Origin: Streptomyces sp. NBC_00440
GTDB lineage: Bacteria > Actinomycetota > Actinomycetes > Streptomycetales > Streptomycetaceae
Length of the DNA: 64,000 nucleotides
NCBI RefSeq assembly: GCF_036014215.1
Contig: NZ_CP107921.1
Coordinates: forward strand, 7,065,501 to 7,129,500
Direction of reading: 5' to 3'
The notes beneath the pieces are model-generated. The model ran no database searches. It had not been told where the DNA came from and was given only the letters and a program-made list of their open reading frames with translations. Position 1 is the stretch's first letter. The number at the start of each line of letters is the position of its first letter. Positions 44,502 to 51,757 of the stretch are shown here, piece by piece. Made by a program: the position numbers and the translations under genes.

Positions 44502-45524
44502 TCATGCGGTGGGACGTGCCAGGGGGATCTGCTGGGTGATGCAGTGGACACCGCCGCCGCCGAACGCGATCGCGGGTGTCCGTACGCCGACGACCTTGCG
44601 GCCCGGGTACACCGAGGCGAGCACGGCCAGGGCGTCCTCGTCCTGCGGTACGCCGGCCACCGGGACCACTACACCGCCGTTGGCGATGTAGTGGTTGAGG
44701 TACGACACCTCCACCTCCGTGCCGGCGGGGGCCAGTTCGGTGAACGCGGTCTGCGGGATGTCCACGATCTCCAGGGCCCGCTCCTGGGCATCGGTGACGG
44801 CTTCCAGCACCGCGCGGTTGGCGCGCATCCGGGCGAAGTCGGGATGCGCGGGGTCGTCGGGCAGCGACACCACCACTTTGCCGGGGGCCGCGAAGGCGCA
44901 GACGCCGTCGACGTGACCGTCCGTCTCGGTGTCGAGGAGTCCGCCGTACGGCAGCCAGATCACCTTGCGGACGCCCAGCCGGGCCTTCAACTCGGCCTCG
45001 ATGGCGCCCCGTTCCATGCCGGGGTTGCGGTTGGGGTGGAGCAGGCACTGTTCGGTGGTGATCAGTGTGCCCTCGCCGTCGACCGTGAGCGATCCGCCCT
45101 CCAGCACCATGTCGGAGTGGACGCGGCCGATACCGAGGTGGTCGAGCAGCAGGCGGCTCACGCGGTCGTCGGCGTCGTACGGGTGGTGCTTGCGGCCCCA
45201 GGCGTTGAAGCGGAAGTCGACGCCGAGGCGCCGGCCCCGGCCGTCGAGGGTGAACAGCGGTGCGGAGTCCCGGAACCACGAGTCGTCCAGGGGCAGTTCC
45301 ACCACGGTGACGCCGTCGCCGCACCAGTTACGGGCGTCACTGCCGCAGCCGGGCGGGGCGACCATCGTGACGGGCTCGAACTCCGCGACGGCGCGGGCGA
45401 CTTCCGCGTACTCCCCCTTGGCGGTGTCCAGGACTTCCCCCCACAGCTCGGCCCGGGTGGGCCAGGCCATCAGACAGCCTTCGTGCTCGGACCATTCGGC
45501 GGGCATACGGAACTCGGTCATCAC
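44502..45524 (-). CDS. Agmatine deiminase family protein (cytoplasmic)
   Basis: 340 aa without a signal peptide, about the standard length for agmatine deiminase. Motifs: EWSEHEGCLMAWPTR, the guanidine-binding DDSWFRDSAPLF, LEGGSLTVDGEGT, DGHVDGVCAF and nucleophile C328 in GGGGVHCITQQIPL. It converts agmatine to N-carbamoylputrescine and ammonia. The start is ATG 45524 (or 45521), with a weak ribosome site. A degenerate copy of the TetR palindrome (45579-45598) lies 55 bp upstream, giving the deiminase and transporter genes their own controlled promoter downstream of the urease genes. Confidence 0.93.
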   Translation of the reverse strand: MMTEFRMPAEWSEHEGCLMAWPTRAELWGEVLDTAKGEYAEVARAVAEFEPVTMVAPPGCGSDARNWCGDGVTVVELPLDDSWFRDSAPLFTLDGRGRRLGVDFRFNAWGRKHHPYDADDRVSRLLLDHLGIGRVHSDMVLEGGSLTVDGEGTLITTEQCLLHPNRNPGMERGAIEAELKARLGVRKVIWLPYGGLLDTETDGHVDGVCAFAAPGKVVVSLPDDPAHPDFARMRANRAVLEAVTDAQERALEIVDIPQTAFTELAPAGTEVEVSYLNHYIANGGVVVPVAGVPQDEDALAVLASVYPGRKVVGVRTPAIAFGGGGVHCITQQIPLARPTA

Positions 45525-45578
45525 GGGACTCTTTTCACTGAGGGATCTGAGGGGAGGGGGACTTGCTGATTGGACCTA

Positions 45579-45598
45579 TTGATTGAGAATTCGGTCAG
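45579..45598. promoter_or_regulatory. TetR operator copy A (degenerate)
   Basis: TTGATTGAGAATTCGGTCAG matches the consensus TTGACTGAA-N2-TTCAGTCAA at all but four positions. It is placed between the urease alpha stop and the agmatine deiminase start, at promoter distance from the latter. Confidence 0.6.
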
Positions 45599-45606
45599 AA
45601 ACGGAG

Positions 45607-47355
45607 TCACAGAAAATAGAGGCGGCTGAGGGAGACCTCGTCCGCAGGCTCGGAAGTCAGCGGCGCTCCGTCGAGGGTGACCAGGCCGCTACGGGCGTCG
45701 ACCTGGACCTCTCCCAGGCGGTCGTTGCCGACCATGTGGGCGGGGCCGATCCCGCGAGTCCCGCGCACGGCGACCCGTCGGCGGCGGGTGGCCATGGTGC
45801 CAAGGGTTCCGCCGGGCGGCCCGGACTCCGCGGCCGCGCGGCTGACGAAGGCCACCGAGAGATCCGCGGGTGCGGCCCCGTGGCCGCCGAACAGCGGCCC
45901 GAGCACGAGCGGTTCGCAGGCATCGGTGGCAGCGTTGGGGTCGCCGGTCACACCGTAGGCGGGGAACCCGCTCTTGAGGACCATCTGCGGTTTGGCACCG
46001 AAGAACGCCGGCTGCCAGAGCACGAGGTCGGCCATCTTGCCGGTCTCGATGGAGCCGATCTCGTGGGCGAGGCCGTGTGCGATGGCCGGGTTGATGGTCA
46101 GTTTGGCGATGTACCGCAGGACGCGCGCGTTGTCGTCGCCCTCGCCGTCGCCTTCCAGCGGCCCCAGCTCGGCCTTCATCTTCCCGGCCATGGCGAAGGT
46201 GCGGCGTACGGTCTCACCGGCCCTGCCCATGCCCTGTGCGTCGGACGAGGTGATCGCGATGGCGCCCAGGTCGTGCAGGACGTCTTCGGCGCCCATCGTC
46301 CCCGCGCGAATCCGGTCGCGGGCCATGGCCGCGTCGCCGGGCAGGTCGGGCTGCAGCGCGTGGGCGGAGACGATCATGCCGTAGTGCTCGGCGACCGCGT
46401 CCCGGCCGAAGGGGAGCGTCGGGTTGGTGGATGAGCCGATGACGTTGGGGACGCCGGCCATCTTCAGCACGTTCGGCACATGGCCGCCGCCGCACCCCTC
46501 GATGTGGAACGCGTGGATCGTACGGCCGTCCAGAACGCTCAGGGTGTCCTCGACCGACAGGCACTCGTTCAGGCCGTCCGAATGCAGAGCGACCTGGACG
46601 TCGTGTTCGTCGGCCACCCGCAGTGCCGTATCCAGCGCCCGTGTGTGAGCGCCCATGTCCTCGTGCACCTTGAATCCGCAGGCTCCGCCCTCCGCCAGGG
46701 CCTCGACCAGCGGGGCCGGGTCTGACGACGAACCGCGCGCCAGGAAGCCGATGTTGACCGGCCAGGCGTCGAAGGCGTTGAACGCGTGGCGCAGCGCCCA
46801 GGGCGAGTTCACCCCGACACCCCAGACCGGGCCGAACTCCTGGCCGATGATGGTCGTCACGCCGGAGGCGAGCGAGGCCTCCATGATGCGCGGTGAGAGC
46901 AGGTGGACGTGCGCGTCGACGGCTCCGGCGGTGGCGATCAGCCCCTCGCCCGAGACGATCGAGGTGCCGGTGCCGACGACGACGTCGACCCCGTCGAGGG
47001 TGTCGGGGTTGCCGGCCCGGCCGATCGCCGCGATCCGGCCCTCCCGGATACCGATGGACACCTTGCGGATGCCCTGCACCGCGTCGATCACCAGCACATT
47101 GCTGATCACGACGTCGCAGGTGTCGCGTACGGCGGCGGCCTTGAGGTGCAGTCCGTCGCGGGCGGTCTTGCCGAATCCGGCCAGGAACTCGTCGCCGGGC
47201 CGCTGGGCATCGGACTCGACGCGCACGACGAGCCCCGAGTCGCCGAGCCGCACACGGTCACCGGCGCGGGGCCCGTGCACGGTCGCGTACTCGTGCGGGT
47301 CGATGTGTCTGCTGCCCGGCGCGCAGTGGTCGCTGTGTCTGGTCGGCCTGCTCAT
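45607..47355 (-). CDS. ureC: Urease alpha subunit with altered active-site flap
   Basis: 582 aa, full length. Nickel and catalytic ligands are present: H149 and H151 (DAHVHL), the carbamylated K229 (GFKVHED), H258 (LHSDGLNE), H284 (FHIEGCGGGH) and D372 (SSDAQGMGR). In the mobile flap the normal MVCHHLDPD reads VSAHALQPD, so the flap Cys is Ala (A331) while the catalytic His is kept (H332). Loss of that Cys in studied ureases lowers thiol-reagent sensitivity without abolishing activity. ATG 47355 overlaps the fused gamma-beta gene by 4 bp. No ureDEFG maturation genes are in the window, so nickel insertion must rely on a set elsewhere. Confidence 0.93.
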   Translation of the reverse strand: MSRPTRHSDHCAPGSRHIDPHEYATVHGPRAGDRVRLGDSGLVVRVESDAQRPGDEFLAGFGKTARDGLHLKAAAVRDTCDVVISNVLVIDAVQGIRKVSIGIREGRIAAIGRAGNPDTLDGVDVVVGTGTSIVSGEGLIATAGAVDAHVHLLSPRIMEASLASGVTTIIGQEFGPVWGVGVNSPWALRHAFNAFDAWPVNIGFLARGSSSDPAPLVEALAEGGACGFKVHEDMGAHTRALDTALRVADEHDVQVALHSDGLNECLSVEDTLSVLDGRTIHAFHIEGCGGGHVPNVLKMAGVPNVIGSSTNPTLPFGRDAVAEHYGMIVSAHALQPDLPGDAAMARDRIRAGTMGAEDVLHDLGAIAITSSDAQGMGRAGETVRRTFAMAGKMKAELGPLEGDGEGDDNARVLRYIAKLTINPAIAHGLAHEIGSIETGKMADLVLWQPAFFGAKPQMVLKSGFPAYGVTGDPNAATDACEPLVLGPLFGGHGAAPADLSVAFVSRAAAESGPPGGTLGTMATRRRRVAVRGTRGIGPAHMVGNDRLGEVQVDARSGLVTLDGAPLTSEPADEVSLSRLYFL

Positions 47356-48089
47356 GGAGTGGTTCCCTCCGGGGAGTGGGCGCCGGGTGTGCCGTGACTC
47401 AGGGGGCCGTCGGCGCCGAGGTAACCGCAGGCAACGGCCTTGCGCAGGGCCGCTTCTTTCGCGCCCGGAGCGTCCAGGGGCCCGTCGACGAGACCGGCGA
47501 AGCCGATGGCGACACGGGCGCCGCCCATCGGTACCAGCCCGACCTCGGCGGCACTGCCCGCGTCGAACCGCGTCGACGATCCGGCGGCTGCGGCCAGGCG
47601 CATCCCGTAGGCGGCGCTCCGGTCGAACTCCAGGCGCGGGTTGGCCTCGAAGAAGTGGAAGTGGGAGGTCACACTGATCGGCACCGTGGCGGTGTTGCGT
47701 ACGGTCACCACCGTGGCCGGTACCGGGGGCTCCACGGTGTCCGAGGCCGGCAGCACGGCGCCCGGGGCGCCGTCGCACCGGGCCGCCGCACCGAACGGAT
47801 CGCTGATGACCGCGAGGCGGGTGCCGTCGTCGAAGACCGCCTCGACCTGGATCTCGGTGACCACGTCGCCGACCCCGGGGAGGATGTCGTCGGGGCCCAG
47901 GACGCCGCGGCCGCGTTCCACGGCTTCGGCCAGTCGCAGCCCGTCACGGGCCGCTTCGCAGACGGTGTCCGCGATCAGTGCGGTCGCTTCGGGAACGTTG
48001 AGCCGCAGTCCACGCTCGCGGCGGGACCGCGCGAGCCCGGCTGCGGTGAACAGCAGCAGCCGGTCGCGCTCAGTGGGTGTCAGCCGCAC
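47352..48089 (-). CDS. ureAB: Urease gamma-beta fusion subunit
   Basis: 245 aa. Residues 1-100 are the gamma domain (LTPTERDRLLLFTAAGLARS, later LPGVGDVVTEIQVEAVFDDG). Residues about 100-245 are the beta domain (VTVRNTATVPISVTSHFHFF, followed by EANPRLEFDRSAAYGMRL). Such a fusion also occurs in Helicobacter and in the second urease locus of some streptomycetes. The start is GTG 48089. The stop overlaps ureC by 4 bp. The gene is preceded by operator copy B about 145 bp upstream. Confidence 0.93.
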   Translation of the reverse strand: MRLTPTERDRLLLFTAAGLARSRRERGLRLNVPEATALIADTVCEAARDGLRLAEAVERGRGVLGPDDILPGVGDVVTEIQVEAVFDDGTRLAVISDPFGAAARCDGAPGAVLPASDTVEPPVPATVVTVRNTATVPISVTSHFHFFEANPRLEFDRSAAYGMRLAAAAGSSTRFDAGSAAEVGLVPMGGARVAIGFAGLVDGPLDAPGAKEAALRKAVACGYLGADGPLSHGTPGAHSPEGTTP

Positions 48090-48406
48090 AGCGGCCTCCG
48101 GCTGACGCTGCCGGCAGGGGCTCCGGTCTCATGGACGATCTGCATTTTTCTGTCCTCCGGAAGGTCGGCGGCGCTATCGAGCGGCACGCGGCGGGGCTGG
48201 GGGAGTGGCCCGGCGGTGAAATCACTGTGGCATTGACTGAAAATTCAGTCAAGACGTCGGACGAAGCTGCGTACGAGACCTCGATTCCCTGCGGCGAAGA
48301 CCGGATCAGACCGGATCAGACCGTGTCGGGCCGCGGGGAAGGCCGGGATGGGGGTGGCGTGTGTGGGGAGGAGCGAAGAGGGCGACGCGGAGCGTGACGC
48401 GCCGGG
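48090..48406. other. Urease promoter region
   Basis: A 317-bp gap between tetR (ends 48407) and the urease genes (start 48089), all on the - strand. It contains the TetR palindrome copy B (48233-48252) and a short tandem repeat CCGGATCAGA at about 48301-48322. No gene is supported. Confidence 0.5.
48233..48252. promoter_or_regulatory. TetR operator copy B
   Basis: TTGACTGAAAATTCAGTCAA has perfect 9-bp arms around AA. It lies upstream of the urease genes. Confidence 0.8.
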
Positions 48407-48988
48407 CTACTGCCTCCGCAGCCGGCCGAGTTCCGCTTCGATGGCGCCCCGCATCAGGTCGCGCGCATGGTCGACCTCAAGACCCGCGCTGAGCCAGCGC
48501 ATGCTCAGCCCCTCCAGCAGTGCGGTGAGCCGCTCGGCGGCCGTGGCCAGGGCCGGTGCCGAGGCCATCGGCTGTACCTGGCCCAGCAGGGCTGCCACCT
48601 CCTGCACCCACACGAGGGTCGCCTTGGCGAGATCCTCGCGCAGGACCGGTTCGAAGACGGCGCTCGCCCGCAACTCGCCCCAGGCGGAGCTGTTCTCTCT
48701 CACCTCGGCGGTGTCCTGCAGCTCCAGCAGCAGGATCTGTTCGAGTTCCGCGCGGGGATCGAGCGGCCCTTCGCCCGGGTCGCGGTCCGTCGTGTAGCGC
48801 TCGGCCCGGTCGTTGATGAATTCGAGCGTGTGGCGCAGAACCCCGGTGCGGTCCTTGAAGTGGTAGTAGATCAACCCGGTGGACACGCCCGCCTCCGCGG
48901 CGAGCTCCTCCACGCGCAGACCACGGACCCCGCGCCGGGCGATGACCCGTGCGGCCGCTTCAAGAATCTGAGTGCTGCGAGATGCCAT
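48407..48988 (-). CDS. TetR family regulator (paralogue 1)
   Basis: 193 aa from ATG 48988 (195 from 48994). The HTH segment is LRVEELAAEAGVSTGLIYYH, preceded by ILEAAARVIARRGVRG. The ligand domain follows. It is closely similar along its length to the divergent TetR at 49098, for example AERYT, ENSSAWGELRASAVF, and AAERLTALLEGLSMRWLS against the equivalent segments of the second protein. The shared gap holds palindrome copy C. It is codirectional with and upstream of the urease genes. It probably represses the urease and deiminase units until a guanidino or amine compound is present. Confidence 0.92.
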   Translation of the reverse strand: MASRSTQILEAAARVIARRGVRGLRVEELAAEAGVSTGLIYYHFKDRTGVLRHTLEFINDRAERYTTDRDPGEGPLDPRAELEQILLLELQDTAEVRENSSAWGELRASAVFEPVLREDLAKATLVWVQEVAALLGQVQPMASAPALATAAERLTALLEGLSMRWLSAGLEVDHARDLMRGAIEAELGRLRRQ

Positions 48989-49038
48989 GACCACGAACCA
49001 TACCGGGCCGGGCTGCGCTCCATGATCCGGATGAGGCT

Positions 49039-49058
49039 CTAACTAAAGATTCAGTCAA
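49039..49058. promoter_or_regulatory. TetR operator copy C (between divergent tetR genes)
   Basis: The right arm TTCAGTCAA (49050-49058) is perfect. The left arm CTAACTAAA is degenerate, giving 16 of 20 consensus matches. It is placed to autoregulate both tetR genes. Confidence 0.65.
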
Positions 49059-49097
49059 TATGAGACAGTGATCAGTCGAACTGCGAGAAGGGGTCAC

Positions 49098-49748
49098 ATG
49101 GTGAGGGACCGCAGAACGGCCATCCTCGAAGCGGCTGCCCGGGTGATCGCGCGCCGGGGCGTCAGAGGGCTGCGGGTCGAGGAACTCGCCGTTGAGGCGG
49201 GCGTCTCGAAGGCGCTGATCTACTACCACTTCGACGGCCGCGCCGGACTTCTGGGCAGCACGCTCGGCTTCATCGGCGACCGGGCCGAGCGCTACACGGC
49301 GGGCCCGTCCGGCCCCGCCTCCCTCTCCGGTGCCTCCCCTCCGCCGGCTGGGAGGGAAGAGCTGGAGCGGTCGCTTCTGCTGGAATTCCAGGACGTACCC
49401 GAGGTGCGCGAGAACAGTGCTGCCTGGGGCGAGCTGCGAGCGAGCGCCGTTTTCGATCCAGAGCTGCGGGGCGAGCTGGCCCGGTCGGGCCTGAGCTGGG
49501 TCCGCGAGGTGGCGGACCTCCTCCGGTCCGCCACCTCGCGGACCGGAGCGGGAGTATCCGGCCCTGTCCTGGTCGCGGCCGCGGAACGGCTGACCGCGCT
49601 GCTCGAAGGGCTGAGTGCCCGCTGGCTGAGCGGCATCCTGCCGCTGGAGCACGCCCGTGCGCTGATGCGTGAAGCGATCGCCGTGGAGTTGCAGCAACTG
49701 GGGGCGGGTGTCCGGGCCGACTGCGACCGTGTCGCGGTTGATGTCTGA
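49098..49748 (+). CDS. TetR family regulator (paralogue 2)
   Basis: 216 aa from ATG 49098, or 215 from the adjacent GTG 49101; AAGGGG lies just upstream. The HTH is LRVEELAVEAGVSKALIYYH. It shares the same N-terminal block ILEAAARVIARRGVRG and the C-terminal block AAERLTALLEGLSARWLS with its neighbour, so the two arose by duplication. It has a Pro/Ser insertion (residues about 75-95) absent from paralogue 1. Palindrome copy D follows its stop and precedes the exported deiminase gene. Confidence 0.92.
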   Translation: MVRDRRTAILEAAARVIARRGVRGLRVEELAVEAGVSKALIYYHFDGRAGLLGSTLGFIGDRAERYTAGPSGPASLSGASPPPAGREELERSLLLEFQDVPEVRENSAAWGELRASAVFDPELRGELARSGLSWVREVADLLRSATSRTGAGVSGPVLVAAAERLTALLEGLSARWLSGILPLEHARALMREAIAVELQQLGAGVRADCDRVAVDV

Positions 49749-49752
49749 CTGG

Positions 49753-49772
49753 TTGACTGAAATTTCAGTCAA
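49753..49772. promoter_or_regulatory. TetR operator copy D (perfect palindrome)
   Basis: TTGACTGAAATTTCAGTCAA is a perfect 20-bp palindrome. It begins 4 bp after the stop of the + strand tetR gene and lies 120 bp before the exported agmatine deiminase gene, whose promoter it probably controls. Confidence 0.8.
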
Positions 49773-49892
49773 TGGCAATGTGTCGGCAGAGCCACGCGTT
49801 GCCGTAGCCACGCGTCGTCACCCCCCACTCTTCTCGCTGCGCTCGGTCCGCCACCCCTGGATAGAGTTGACAGTTCACGATCGGAGCTCACC

Positions 49893-51062
49893 GTGTTCCA
49901 CCGTCCGCATTCCCGTCGTACCGCCCTGCGGGCGTTCTCCGGGCTCGGCGCCCTGGCTTTCGGCTCCGCGGCCTGCGGGTCCGGCGATTCTCCACGGGCC
50001 GGGGCCTCTCACGCCGCCGCGACAGCCGATGAGAGCACCGGTACGGACACCGAGCGCCGTTTCGGCGCCGAGTGGGAGAGCCACACACGCACCTTCATGG
50101 CGTGGCCCGCACTGGAATCGGTGTGGGCCGAGGACCTGCCGTACGTCCGCAAGGACATCGCCCGGGTGGCGCGGGCCATCGCGGACTACGAGTACGTCGT
50201 GATGATGGCCAGGCCCGATCAGCTGGCCGCGGCCCAGCGGGCCTGCGGCTCACAGGTCGAGGTCATTCCGCTGGCCGTCGACGACCTGTGGGCGCGCGAC
50301 ACCGTCCCCCTGTTCGTGGAGGAGGCGGGCAAGGTCGTCGGTGTCGACCTCAATTTCAGCGGCTGGGGAGGGAAGCAGGAGCACGCGAACGACGGCCGTG
50401 TGGGACGCACGCTGCTGCCGAAGTACCGCATCCCCCGGGTGCGGGCGCCCTTCGTCGCCGAGGGCGGCTCTTTCGAGACCGACGGCGAGGGGACGCTGCT
50501 GATCACCGAGAGCTCGATCGTCAACAGCAACCGCAACCCCGGAATGAGCCGGGACCGGATCGAGGCGGAAATCAAGCAGACTCTGGGCATCAAAAAGGTG
50601 GTCTGGCTGGCCGGTGTGCGGGGCCAGGACATCACCGACGCGCACGTGGACAGTCTCGTACGGTTCACGGCACCCGGAGTCGTCCTCCTGGACCGGGCGT
50701 TCCCCGGTATGCCCGCGGACTCCTGGTCGCGCTCGTCCGACCAAGCGGACTCGGTACTCAGCGAGGCGACGGATGTCCGGGGCAGGCGCTTCGAAGTGAT
50801 CGACCTGCCGGAGCCCGACCTCGACCGGATCACCGGGAGCGGCGACGACTTCGTGTCGACCTACGCCAACTTCTATGTTGCCAACGACTCGGTGTTCATG
50901 CCCAAGTTCGGTGACCGGAAGGCGGACGACCGCGCACGGGGCATCCTGCAGGAGCACTTCCCCAAGCGCGATATCGTCCCCGTCCGGATCGACACGATCG
51001 CATCCGGCGGCGGCGGGATCCACTGCTCCACGCACGACCAGCCGGGCAAGCCGGCCGACTGA
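49893..51062 (+). CDS. Agmatine/peptidyl-arginine deiminase family protein, Tat lipoprotein
   Basis: 389 aa. The N-terminus has a twin-arginine signal followed by a lipobox-like cleavage site (SRRTALRAFSGLGALAFGSA, then AC), so it is probably exported folded and lipid-anchored. The deiminase motifs are TFMAWPALESVWAE, DDLWARDTVPLF, EGGSFETDGEGT, DAHVDSLVRF and nucleophile C378 in GGGGIHCSTHDQ; the usual TQQ after the Cys is changed. The start is GTG 49893. It is the third paralogue in the region and is controlled from operator copy D. Confidence 0.9.
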   Translation: MFHRPHSRRTALRAFSGLGALAFGSAACGSGDSPRAGASHAAATADESTGTDTERRFGAEWESHTRTFMAWPALESVWAEDLPYVRKDIARVARAIADYEYVVMMARPDQLAAAQRACGSQVEVIPLAVDDLWARDTVPLFVEEAGKVVGVDLNFSGWGGKQEHANDGRVGRTLLPKYRIPRVRAPFVAEGGSFETDGEGTLLITESSIVNSNRNPGMSRDRIEAEIKQTLGIKKVVWLAGVRGQDITDAHVDSLVRFTAPGVVLLDRAFPGMPADSWSRSSDQADSVLSEATDVRGRRFEVIDLPEPDLDRITGSGDDFVSTYANFYVANDSVFMPKFGDRKADDRARGILQEHFPKRDIVPVRIDTIASGGGGIHCSTHDQPGKPAD

Positions 51063-51123
51063 GCGTCGTACGTTGCACTCTCACGCACCAGTACGGCATA
51101 CGCAGTGCCTACCATGAGGGCAA

Positions 51124-51618
51124 ATGGAGAACTGGGAGAAGGCAGAGAAGGCCGGAGAGCCGGAGCCCGACGGCTGCCTGAGCCTGACCGAGGTCGAGGC
51201 ACTCGCACGCCGGGTGCACGCCACGCAGACCGACAAAGCGGGCCGGCCGTACACCGTGCACCTGGCAGCGGTCGCGGAAGGAGTCGCCGCACGCGGCGGC
51301 ACCGACGAACAGATCGCCGCCGCCTGGCTGCACGACTCGGTCGAGGACGGTGCGCTGAGCGAGTCCTGGCTGGAGAACGCGCCGCTGCCGCGCAGCGTCA
51401 AGGACATGGTGTCCGCCATGACCAAGCGGCCGGGGGAGAGCCCGGAGACCTACGCGGCCCGGATCCTCGCGGTGCCGGGCGCGCTGCTGATCAAGGAATC
51501 CGACATCGCGCACAACGCGGATCCCCAGCGACTGGCCGAACTGGACACCCCGACCCGGGACCGGCTCACCGCCAAGTACGCCCGGATGCGACGGCTGTTG
51601 GGACTGGCTGCGGGCTGA
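51124..51618 (+). CDS. HD-domain phosphohydrolase (RelA/SpoT hydrolase or MESH1-like)
   Basis: 164 aa, a single small HD domain. Metal and catalytic positions follow the ppGpp-hydrolase pattern: H46 (YTVHLAAVA), H70-D71 and E74-D75 (WLHDSVEDG), and D128 in KESDIAHNAD. Stand-alone hydrolases of this type remove pyrophosphate from (p)ppGpp or related nucleotides. There is no synthetase domain. ATG 51124 has GAGGG very close upstream. It is not coupled to its neighbours. Nucleotide specificity is inferred from the motif pattern. Confidence 0.82.
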   Translation: MENWEKAEKAGEPEPDGCLSLTEVEALARRVHATQTDKAGRPYTVHLAAVAEGVAARGGTDEQIAAAWLHDSVEDGALSESWLENAPLPRSVKDMVSAMTKRPGESPETYAARILAVPGALLIKESDIAHNADPQRLAELDTPTRDRLTAKYARMRRLLGLAAG

Positions 51619-51757
51619 AGTCCCGACAGGTACCCGGGCGAGGCGGTGATGACACGCCTCAGGTGCGGGGTGACCGGTTCGGTCGACCGCGAGGGGCATG
51701 GCGTCCGCCCGTATCGTGCTCCCCGGAGACGACCGCAGGACAGGCAGGAGCGTTGTG

